Positions 1-12,000 of a stretch of 64,000 nt of DNA are shown here, in pieces. The stretch is taken from assembly GCF_020740795.1 (NCBI RefSeq), contig NC_067285.1, positions 74,686,342-74,750,341 of the forward strand, given 5' to 3'. Below the pieces are notes generated by a model. The model had not been told where the DNA came from. It was given only the letters and a program-made list of their open reading frames with translations, and ran no database searches. The first letter of the stretch is position 1. Every line of letters begins with the position of its first letter. The translations under genes were made by a program, and so were the position numbers. Source of the stretch: Apus apus (taxonomy: Eukaryota > Chordata > Aves > Apodiformes > Apodidae).

Positions 1-89
1 TACTTAGTGAAGAATACCTCAATCTCGGTGTAGAGCAGGTTTGCAGTCTCATATCCAGTGACAAACTCACAATTGCCTCAGAAGAGAAG
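1..89 (+). CDS. KLHL2: KLHL2 exon, BACK domain (partial at window edge)
   Basis: Reading frame starts at base 3 (bases 1-2 complete a codon begun outside). It reads [20 protein letters not shown] and ends ...ASEEK in phase 0. Donor GTAAGT is at 90. This is the middle of the BACK domain. Confidence 0.93.
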
Positions 90-3000
90 GTAAGTCCATC
101 TGTATCCCAGTATTCCTTTTAACCTTTTGGGTGAGAGAGCAAGCTTGCTCTTACTGCTCTTGTACACAAGATGCATTCTTTGTTTCCTCAGTGAAATTAG
201 GCCTATATTGTGCTCATGCTTAAAGGACTTTTCCCAAAAGTGTTGTCAGACTGATGATGAAAATTAAGCTTAGCTCTTAAAAACCCTAAAACTGTATTAA
301 GTCACATAACCCTTAGGTTTTTTTGAAAAAAAGAAAAAAAAAAAAAAGAAAAAAGGAAGGAAGCCAAATTAAATGGAAATTCCTTCTCATCTTCAATCAC
401 AACAAACAGAATACATGCTGTGAGTCACATACACAGGAGTTTGGTTTACCATGGGTTAAATAACTAAAAAATAGTCGTTTGAAGAGCAAGTGTATGCCAT
501 CTTCTAACTTTAACATCAGTGGTCCCACAAAGGTATTATAACTCTGCATGTATAGGTGGGCAGTATAGCCCAACTGAACAAATATGGGTTGCAGAGGAGA
601 TGACTAGGTATCCTGGTATAATGAAACTTGAGTTTAAATATATGTTAACTAGATCTCATTCTTTTAAAGCTAAAGGTTAGATGTATTCATTTTGAGCTTT
701 TGAATCCAGTTGTGATCAATTTTAAAATAAGTAGGTTTGTTTGTTTTCCAAGGGGCACATAGTTGTATTATCTCTGTTCAAATGAGGCTAAATTGTATTC
801 AAAAGCATGTTGGAATATTGATTTGTATGGCTAGGTAGTGTTCCGTGTTAAAACCTTTTTGAAACTTTCAATCTAAAAACTATCTGCTTCAACTGCAACT
901 AGCAGAGTCAGGTTGGCAGTGATGAAATTATTACAAGGAATTCAAGGGCAATGAAGAGAGACTTCAGGGCCCTGGGACGGCTGGTTAGGGGGTCTGGAGC
1001 GCAAGTGGTGTTTGCCTCCATACCTGTTGCAAGAAAGGATGAAGAGATAAACAAGAGGAATCTGCAGATCAATGCATGGCTACGTGACTGGTGGGCAGGG
1101 CTTTGAGTTTTTCAATCACGGGCTGCTATATAAGACACCTGACCTGCTGATGGCATGTGGGATGCACCTGTCCCAGAGGGGGAAAAGGCTTTTGGGTCAG
1201 GAGTTAGCAGGCTCATTGACAGGGCTTTAAACTAGATAGGAAGGGGGAAGGGGAGATAACTGGGCCTGTTAGGGACAAGCCCAAGAGAAGCATGGCAGGG
1301 CTTGAAGGATGGTGGACTATGGAGGATTCTCACTCTGTTGTTTCATTTGAGAGAAAGGATACATGTTTAGAAATCATGGAAGCACCTGAGAAGTGTCTTT
1401 GAAGAAATGGGGCCCACAGTGGAAAAAAGGTGTTGGAATCATTAGCTCATTTGAAGTGCATCTATACCAATGCACACAGTATGAGCAACAAGCAGGGGGA
1501 GCTTGAAGCCATGATACACCAGGAAAACTATGACATAGTGGCTATGACAGAAACATGGTGGGGTGCATCACATGACTGGAGTGCCACAATCAATGGCTAC
1601 AAGCTCTTCAGGAGGGATAGAAAGGGAAGGAGAGGGGGTGGAGTGGCCCTGTATGTTAGAGAATGCTATGAGAGCTTGGAAATCAAGTCACCATCCCTGG
1701 ATGTGTTTAAGGGTTGTTTGGATGTGGTGTTGGTGGATGTGGTTTGGGGGAGAACTTTGTAGAGTAGAGATGATGGTTGGACTCGGTGATCCCAAGGGTC
1801 TTTTCCAACCTGAATAGTTCTATGGTTCTAAGATTCTATGTTACTGTTTCCGTAAATACCCTGAAGGTCACAGAATCACAGAATGGTTCAAGTTGGAAGG
1901 GGCCTTAAAGATCATCTAGTTCCAACCCCTTTGCATGGGCAGGAACACCTCCCACTAGATCAGGTTGCTCAGGGCCCCATCCAACCTGGCCTTGAACACT
2001 TCCACAGCTTCCCTTGGCAACCTGTTCCAGTGTCTCACCACCCTCACACTAAAGAATTTCCTCATAGCATCTAATCTAAATCTCCCCTCTTCCAGTTCTG
2101 ATCCATTGCCTCTTGCCCTCTCGCTGCAAGCCCTAGTAAAAAGTCCCTCCCCAGCTTTCATGTAGGCCCCTGCAGGTACTGCAAGGTCACTAAAGTTCCC
2201 CTGGTGCCTTTTCTTCTCCAGGCTGAACAGCCCCCAGATCTATCACTTTGACTTTGATATGTCGCTTCTGTGGAGTATCATTGAGGTTATAATGCTCTAG
2301 CGTATGATGAGCTGCTGTACAGCAGAGGAGAAACTAGGCTTGAGATAATTTCTCCTAGTAAGAATCAGTGATAAGTTATTTGAATGATGATGTGGCAAGT
2401 TGAATCTCCAAGAAAGGAAGAAAGCAGGATTGTATTATTGCTGCTGTGTTGTTTGTTTACCTAGTTTTATAGGATTTTCAGTATCAATGAAATTACTGTG
2501 TGTATTTTGTCAATGTAGCACAGCTATCTTTGACACACCAGTAGAGGAGTGATACAAAAACAGACTGGCTAATGCATCTTCAGAATTTTGTAGTGCATAA
2601 ACACAGAAATAATGGGACCTGTAACAGCTATAATATTTTCTTATGTTGGGAATTTTAGTATGAGCAAAAAAATATTTTGGAGGCATACTGATGTTTTTAT
2701 ACTTATTAACTCCTAAGTCAAGGGACTCACATCTGTCTGTTTTCTGGAAGGTGTTTGAAGCAGTGATAGCGTGGGTAAACCATGACAAAGATGTAAGGCA
2801 GGAGCTAATGGCACGCCTGATGGAGCATGTTCGGCTGCCTTTGCTTTCCCGGGAATATTTAGTTCAGGTAAGCAAAAAGGAATCCTAATTCTTCTTCATT
2901 AATTTCTGCTTATTTTTTCATGTCAGATGGGTAGCTTAAAATTTAAACACAAATGTAATGTAACGTGTTATTGATAGTAAAAATAAACAGCCACTACACT

Positions 3001-6000
3001 ACCACATAGGCATGTGTACACACAGAGTCAAATGAGGGATTGCCACATAGAGGATGACATATATAAGTGATTTATCTGATTGGCTGACTACTTTTCCTGA
3101 CAGACTAGTGATTTGAACAATTTAATTTGCTGAGGTCAGGTTAGCTATGATTTGTAATATGATCTTTAATACAAGGTTTGTTTTCATAAATGAATTTTCA
3201 ATTTCAGAATTTTATCTATTGTTTTAGCAGGCTAGGAATTAATGACAAAAGAGTCCTCTACCTGGTTCCAGTTATAATACATTTTTTCAATTTTATAATC
3301 TCATTTTTAATATTTTGGTGTCAGGACAAATATTTAAAACTGAAAATATGAGTTCTATATTAACATTGGTTAGTAGGCGTAGTAGTAGGTTGGTAGATGT
3401 TTATTTTAGACATTCTCTTTTTGCTAAATTAATTTCCTTCCCTTCTTGTGGTTGGTTTGGGGTTGTTGTTGTTTTGGTTTGTTGTTTTCTTTTTTCCCCG
3501 TTGTGTTTTTTTATTGTTGAGAAATGGCTTAGTTGTTAAATTAGCCTCTACTGCTTCCTGTTTGAAGTGTGCTGTATTCTCTGTCTTTGAAAAGTCAAGA
3601 AATGTGCCTGATTATAAGAAAAGTGATTTACCTTGCCTAATATTGTTTCTTCCACTTACTGAGTCGACATCTCCTGATCTTTTTTTTTTTAGTGACTGCA
3701 TATTCCCATCACATAAATTTCTCTTTAACTGTGATTAAATGACAATCTAAAAAAATCAGATTAATCTGATTAATTTGTGTGATATAACACAGGCTTTATT
3801 ACGCTTCAGATTGTGATTTGTGTTTTACTTCCCTAACATGCTCAGACCTTGTTAAACTTCTATTAATAAACAGAGAGTTGAAGAGGAAATACTGGTTAAG
3901 AACAGCAGTGCTTGTAAAGATTACCTCATTGAAGCTATGAAGTATCACTTGCTGCCAACTGAGCAACGAGCATTGATGAAAAGCACTCGAACAAAATTGA
4001 GAACACCTGCTAGCCTTCCAAAAGTAAGACCACTTTTTTTCCAATGTACTTATTTCTTTGAACTCCATTTTAAAAACATTTCATGAGAGTATGACTGTTG
4101 CTTTGGAGTATTCCAGTAAAAATTTTTGTATCAAAATTATTTATCACAAAAATATAACATGTGATTAGCTTTATACTCCATACTACTTCTGACATAGATG
4201 TTTTAGTCTCCCACCTACACATACCGCCACCACTACCTCACCTCCCAATAAATTTTTTTTAATAAATGCATCAACATTTGAAAAATTATAAATTATATTG
4301 TAAATTATAAAGTAAGCAGGTGTTTGGGTTTTTTTGTTTTGTTTTTATAAAACAAAAAGACTGAAGCTTCTGAGGTGAGACATTTCCTTCAGTTTTTAGC
4401 TAAATGTTGCCTTTTGTTCATTTTAGTGGAAAACAAAGCAAACACTGAATATTATCTTCTTTCCAAAGAAGTAAAGAAGTTTTCTCAGAGTGCTGTTGTG
4501 GCAACTGCAATAATCATAGAATGGTTTGTGTTGGAAGCAACCTTAATGATCATCTACTTCCAACCTGCCTACACGGACAGGGACACCTCCTACTAGACCA
4601 GGTTGCTCCAAGCCCATCCAGTCTTCTTGAACACTTCCAGCTATGGGGCATCCACAGCTTCTCTGGGCAGCATGTTCCAGTGTCTTGCCATTCTAGTGTC
4701 TCCAATAATGGAATAGGAGATTTCGTTCACTAAACTTAGCATATTTCTCTCAAACCAACCAGATAAGGCTGTTGTGGGATGGACGGTTGCAGTTCCATTG
4801 ACCTGAGGTCAGAGTAGGATGTGAATATAGAGTAGGATCTGCCTCATTCATGGGAGCTTTACCTAGTTTCTAATTGCTTCCTGCTTTTCTACCTCAGGTA
4901 TTTCCCCTGTGCACAGTAATTACAAATTGTGTGTGTTTTTTAAAAAAATAATTTTGTCTAGTTTGCAAGACTGGAGTTTCTTATTTAGGAGAACTGTATT
5001 TTAAATATTTATTGTACAAGAGCTTGCTTTATTTTTAAAAACTCTTTTGATCTTTCAAGTGCTCTCATATATGCAAATAACTAACACGTATCTCCCTTTT
5101 AGCTGATGATGGTAGTTGGAGGGCAGGCACCAAAGGCAATTCGCAGTGTTGAATGCTATGATTTTAAAGAAGAACGTTGGCATCAGGTGGCTGAGTTGCC
5201 TTCTAGAAGATGTAGAGCTGGTAAATTATGCCTAAATTTTTTGTTGCAGTTGGTAATGCATCAGAATTTAGGTGTCTGTATAAAGCATTGTATGTTCTTT
5301 GGAGAACAGTACCTAAGATATTTATCTGGAAAGGGCTAAGCCTTGACTTCAGTGATCATCCTTAAAATTTTAAATACTTGCTAATCTGGAACAAGACATA
5401 TTTGGTAATTTGATTTTAACTTGTGCTTTGATTTATAATCTCTAGAATAAACGGCTTTATTACCTCCCATGGATACAGAGGGTAAATACATTTAAATATT
5501 AATGCATTATAATAATGAGTAATTTTACTATTAGAATACCCTATTCTTATTAAATGAGATGAAGAATGTGAAGAAGTGACCAATGGATACTAGAAATGTA
5601 AAAAATGTGATCTTAAAGCAGCTGAGATACCTCAGCAAGAAGGAATACGGCAGGCACGATAGTCAAAGTGTGAGCTATTAGTAACAAGAAGCGTCTAGAG
5701 CTTTATCTGAACCAAGTGTGGCTCTGTGACATGGTTAAATGCCTGCTAGTGTAGTGAGCACTGTAAATTTTGTCAAGGACCTGCATATTTAGGACAGTAT
5801 GGAATAAAATTATTGACAAAGGGACTAAACTGTTCGTGTTTCCTCCCCATTTCCCTGCTCTAGGAATGGTATACATGGGAGGCATGGTGTATGCTGTTGG
5901 TGGTTTCAATGGGTCTTTGAGAGTTCGCACAGTAGATTCCTATGACCCGGTGAAGGACCAGTGGACAAGTGTTGCTAATATGCAAGACAGAAGAAGCACA

Positions 6001-9000
6001 CTTGGAGCAGCTGTATTAAATGGTCTTCTTTATGCTGTGGGAGGATTTGATGGGAGTACAGGTATAATTGCTTTTATACACTGCTGATTAGCTTTGACTG
6101 CTCTTGGCATAATTGTATTAAATTTGAATGTCTCTTTCCTGGTAGCTGTGATGAAACCAAGCATGCTGGTTGCCTGGCATCTTGTGGTGTGGTATGTGCT
6201 TTAGTGGTCCCATCTTTCTACATTAACATTGGATTCTTTGCTCCCGTCTAAGAGTTTAGGCTTAATAACCAGTGAATCTTTGACACATTCCCTTTCAGTA
6301 TGCCTTCTATAGTCAGAGTCCTTAACTCATAGAAGATCTGAACAGAAAAAATAGCTGGTCTCTTTTGTTGTTTGTGTATGAAATACACCTTTATATTTTC
6401 ATGTAGTGTGAACAGGATTACAAACAGCTTTCTCTGACCTGTTGGGAGGCTTTGGACATACACTGTTCCCTCTTTTCACAGATGCATTAGACCATTTGGC
6501 AAAGATGATCCTTCTGCTTATATAACTATTACAGAAGCATATGTAGGAGAGAGCATTGTGTGTTAATTAAAAAGAAAGGGGAAAAAAAAAATCCAGGGAA
6601 GAGTTTTTCAGAGTTCCACAAAAGCTTTTATTAATTTGCACAGTTTCAGATACCAAGAATGGGTTGACTGTAATTGCCTGTCTAAAGGACACCAGCTGGA
6701 CCTTTTGCATAGTAATTTTGAGTCCTTAAAATGAAATAATTTGAATTATCAGATATTACGAATTTTCCAGAAGGTAGACAGTATGTTGCACCTATATTTA
6801 TAGATAAAATAATATTATATTGTCTTCATAGGTTTATCATCAGTTGAAGTTTACAACTTGAAGACTAATGAGTGGTTTCACGTAGCTCCAATGAACACAA
6901 GAAGAAGTAGTGTTGGTGTAGGAGTTGTTGGAGGTAAGTTGGCAAATGATGTTATAAAGAAGGGGGGGATGCAATCATTTTCCTTGCTACATTTTCTCAC
7001 TTTTGAAAACATACTTCAGATTTATGTTTTTGCTGAAGCTTGTAATGTAAATGGTGTGAACAATACATGATTGTTCTACTTGATTTTGGTCAGCAGTTAG
7101 CATAGCTGTGTTAATTTTTTTTCAGAGCTTCCACTGTGCCTGAGGCTGAGGGAAAACTCGTTAAGCAGGTGTGCTCTAGGTTACACATGTCAGCAAAGCT
7201 AGAGAGCCCGGTCACTGAAATGATGACCTTCTAAATTGGACTTAAGTGATGCAACGCTGCAGTATTGTCAACTCTGTTATCTGTGGCTTACTTTGCTGGT
7301 TGCACACTGGGTATGATCTCAAGGACAGTGCCAGGAAAACTGCTGACTTGTGAGTCAGCTTAGTGGTGAATAGCCTGGATGTTGCTTACACAATGCAGAC
7401 CTGGGCTGGCTCCTGGGTCATAAAACAGTGCTAGGTGTGTGTTTTAACTGCATAGGAACCACTGCAGTTTCTGATCTGAAAATGCAGACTGTGCAAGTAA
7501 TTTTCATCTGAATTTCTGATATTTCTAGGAAGCCAATCTTCTGGCTTCCAATGTTGTACATACATGAATTAGCTTGCTTTTGAACAACTCTTAATCAAAA
7601 CCAGGGTAAAGTACCTTTGTATTTCAGCTAGGCAGTTGAAAATCTTTTGACTCTTATTGTTCTTGGCTGCCTTTTATGTCCTAAAAATGACAAGAACTAT
7701 AGTGTACTATCTTAAACTATTTACAACACAGAAACCAAATAATTGATTGATGATAAGTACTGATCACTTCAGAGAGGGATGCAGGTTTCTGTTGGTTCCC
7801 CTTCTAGGTAAACTGTATGCTGTTGGTGGCTATGATGGGGCATCACGTCAGTGCCTTAGTTCAGTAGAATGCTATGATGCTAATACAAATGAGTGGACCT
7901 ATGTTGCAGAAATGAGTACTAGACGGAGTGGAGCAGGTGAGTACACCAAAATCAACCATCCTAAAACAGAAACAAATTTGTGGTTTAAAAATGTATCTAA
8001 ATGTATATAAGGTAAGCGAAAGTCTGAGTCTAATGGAACGCGTTAGTCTTAGATGGGTGATATTTTGCAAGTTATAAATACAAAACTGTCCTACAGAGTA
8101 AGACTCAGTCCGTTAGCAGTAAATGTCTTTCCTTGCTTTTTCATATTTTTCATATTCCTCTTGTTCCCACAACTTCTGATGGTTTTAACATACAGACTAA
8201 TATGCATGGATTGTGACAATCAATTTAATACCACCTGAATACTGAATTAAAATATAGCTGACCAGGATGAAAATATGTCATTTCTTCAGAGACATCTCTT
8301 TGCCAGTGTAGGATGGATTTTTCTAACCGTGTTTTCAGGTTGACTTTACATGTGAAATGACTAGATTTTTCACCCCTTTGGAGGACTTGTTCTGCATTCT
8401 GATTCACTGCAGGAAATTTTGTCCTTGTTCGTTCTTAAGTTTGTATTACTGGTTTCATCCTATTACTTCCACTTACGTAACCTTTGTTTCATCTTCAGTA
8501 ATTCTTCTCATCACCTGGTGTTTACATCCTTTGGATATGTTTAGGCTACTACATGTTATCCTTCCTTATCATTTAGCCAAGGTATATCCATTTATTTCTT
8601 TATAATCTTAAAAATCCCTTTTTTATTTTTTCATGAATTTTTTTTCCTTCTTCCGATGTATATTTCTCTTTAAAGACATCAAAAGTGCCTGTGGTATTCT
8701 GCTTTGGTGTAATGAAATGATACTTCCACAGCTCCAAATTGACTTGAGCATTTTCATTATCTAATTATATTATGGACTCAAATCTCATTTTACTGTTCAC
8801 TGTCCTCTATCTGTCTTTTGGTATTTCAGGTATTTTCAACTCTCAGAAGTTGTTTTATTTCTCTAGATGCGTTCCCATGGACTTTTTCAAGTCTAATTGC
8901 GTGATACTGTTTTTCTGTGTTTACTTTTTTACTTGTTTAAGTCAATTTTTTGCCAAGTACTCATTGGTGCTTTTTAGCAACACCCTTCAAATATCTATGA

Positions 9001-12000
9001 TTGCATTAATGTGCTTCATAATTGGAAGCGATGTTGCTACAAATAAAACTGGATGGACTTCTAGTATGCTCAGTAGATGATTAATAGTTATCCCATATTT
9101 TCTCCTTGCCTTCCATTATTTTTTAGTAACTCTGAACAGTTTTTAACCTGTATAATGATTTTTAAATTAAGTCCAAATTATTCCATAATAACTATGTAAA
9201 AGTATTACAATAATTATTAAAATTAAGCTATTTAGTTTGTGTTGCTTCCATTATACCATTGCAAAATCAGCAAGTTGATATGTCTCTTATTGCTATCACT
9301 AATGTTTTGATTGTGCTTCTAAACTAAAACTATAAATGATACACTGCACCTCAAGAAAGCCGTTGTCTTATGAAACTTCTAGTTACTCAATCTGTGCATC
9401 TTGGAGTAAATTCTGGATTGAAAACTGGCCAGAGTTGCAGTAAGGATACTCTTAAATACTTCCCTCTAATACTGGCAAGTTTTGCAGAAAATATTTCTAC
9501 AAATCAGGCAAATCACAAGTAAAATTTTAAAGACTAATAGTGTTGGTGGGTTGTGACAAAGCTTCATTTTGGAGCACACCCATTTTATCTCAGCATTTTT
9601 TCTTTTTTTTTTTTTAATATTCTGGTTTTGTAAACTATCTTTATGCCTTTAGCCTATTTATATACTAGATATTTTCAGATACTTTTCTAAGAAAATGTTT
9701 AATTACTTCTACAACTGAAATTTAGTGCCTTAGATACACTAACTACTGGGATCTTTCTGCCCCTATCCTCCCTCTCCTTGTCCCAGAGTTCAGGACTGTG
9801 TTTGTTTACTCAACTGATGCCTTTTACCTTGTCCACTGATTAAAATAAATAAATAAATGGAGAGGTAAAGTAAATGCAATCAGTTATTTTGCTTTCATAT
9901 TATTGACTCAAATAATGAACATCCTGTGCCACTCTCTTAAATATATGGGAAGTTCTATTTGTGCATGGGGGATGAGTGGGCAGTAATGTGAAAATCATTA
10001 CTGTTGATTTAGCTTGGCTGTAGTGACCAAATATCCAAGCCCACCAGTTATGTTTCAACTGGTGATCAGTCTTGGTGGTGCTATGGGTGTTATCTAAAGG
10101 GAATATTGTTCCTGTATTAAATCTTTGGATCTCTGGTCATCTCAAGGAACTTTAGCCCATCTCTTCTGTTCCTACTGCTTCACCTTCAGAGGTTAACCCT
10201 CAGTTACTCTTCTGTAGTACCAACTGCTTCTCAGTTGATCAGTACGGGGACAGATCTGTTTCCAGCCAACATACTGGGATGAGGAACTTCAAATCCAGAT
10301 ATAGGCCTTTTGGGAGGGATGAGAGTTATAAGACAGGGTCCTGAAAATTGGGCAGGAAAGAAAAAAAACAAAGAAAGGAGAACTCAGAAGACGGCAACAA
10401 GAGGATGCAGACGGAAGGAGCAAGAAATAAGGTAGGACTTGGAAACTGGGTGTGGGATTAAGGGGAAATGAATCACCAAAGAGGAATGGAGCTGTCAAAA
10501 GAATAAAATTGAAATATGGCAGAGGGAAAACTCTACACACTGAATAGGAAGGTTGGTAAATCTGTAGAAAGCCTGGGGGGGGGGATTTATATCACAACAC
10601 ATATTTAAACTAAAAATCTTAGCCCTCCTCCTATCTCTAATGTTTAATGCTACAAAAGATAAATGTTGTATTATCCTGCCTGATAAATGTTGTATTATCC
10701 TGCCTAATAAATGTGATCAGAGTGGGAGAAAGAAAAGCTGTCACACTATACTGTGACATGATAGCTAGAAATAATAGCAATAAAAGAAGAATTAAATTAA
10801 CTGGGAAGGATATAGGGATATATTAGTAGTGGTTATCACTGATAAAGCATTTGATACCATGATTTATAAAGCAGTGTCCTATTAAGAAGCTATTTTCCAG
10901 ATCTGCAGTACCAATTAACTTCCATGTTTCCTGCCCCTCTCTCTTTAATTATTAAAATCTGTCTTTTTAGTAAGAAAATTTAGTTATTTCAGCAGCAGTA
11001 ATTTTTCTCCCCGTATAGGAATGGCTCTTACATACATGTATGTCTTAGTGACATGTTTCCAAAGATATTTCACCTAGCAATTAAGGTCTTAGGATTCCTT
11101 TTTTTTTTTTTTCTTCTGAAGGACTTGACTCATCTTTTGCATTCGTATTTGCTGTTTCCCTTTAATAAAGATTTTAAGCTTTGGCCTTTCAAAGGAACCC
11201 TTTAAGATATTATTATATTTGCAAATCTATTTCTCAGCTTTGAGTTTCATAATCTATGTGACATATAGTAGATTTCCCAATGTACCTTCCTAGTAGTGTT
11301 TTTTCACTTGTATTTATAGTCCATCTCTCACGAAAGTTTTAATGCACCCCCCTCCCCATGTTTCTGAAATCCATTATGTTTGCATTCTGATAGTTCTAAT
11401 AGTGCACTATAAAGTGAAGAATAAACAGGCCTTCCTTTCTGCTTCCCCTATTCCCTCCTTTTTGATATGTGCATCCCAATTAGGAAGTAGACATAGATGA
11501 GCTTCATTTACTCCTTCATCCCAGGGGTGCAGATTGATACATTTTTGTTGTACAGAAGACCCTAGGACTAAAGGAGACCCTTTAATATCCTTTTGAATAT
11601 TTTGATAACTGAAGCTTGGTTCAAGGAATCTTGGTGTTCTCCAAATTCCAGAGGAGAAAGGTGCTCACTCTGTTTACTTTTGTTTCATATATATGTTTAC
11701 AAGGTATTCCAACACTTCAATGGAAACATTCCTATGATATAAAGTCTATCCATTCAGCTTTTATCCTCCATGCTGCAGAGTTTTTACTTTCTAAAAAGTC
11801 ATGCTTTATCATCTTGTCAGATTTCTGTTATGCTGGCTGAGCACACTGTCTCATTTACCATCACTTCTATTGAGTCCTAAATTTCAACAATCCTCATTTT
11901 CCTGCACATCATTTTTCATCCAAAATTTTCCAAAATCTTCTGTTGCAGAACAGCTGTGGTCTTTGTATGCTGCAATATGGTAGATGTGAATGCAAGACAT

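Larger units (their letters stand above)
90..2750. other. KLHL2: KLHL2 intron carrying two CR1 copies
   Basis: Between donor 90 and acceptor 2750. Unique AT-rich sequence at 100-900 and 2250-2740, an A-rich purine run at 325-362, and two CR1 copies in the middle. No other coding sense was seen. Confidence 0.85.

Noticed and set aside
1430-1762. 110-codon ORF as a host gene
   Set aside because: It is CR1 endonuclease joined to CR1 3' sequence.
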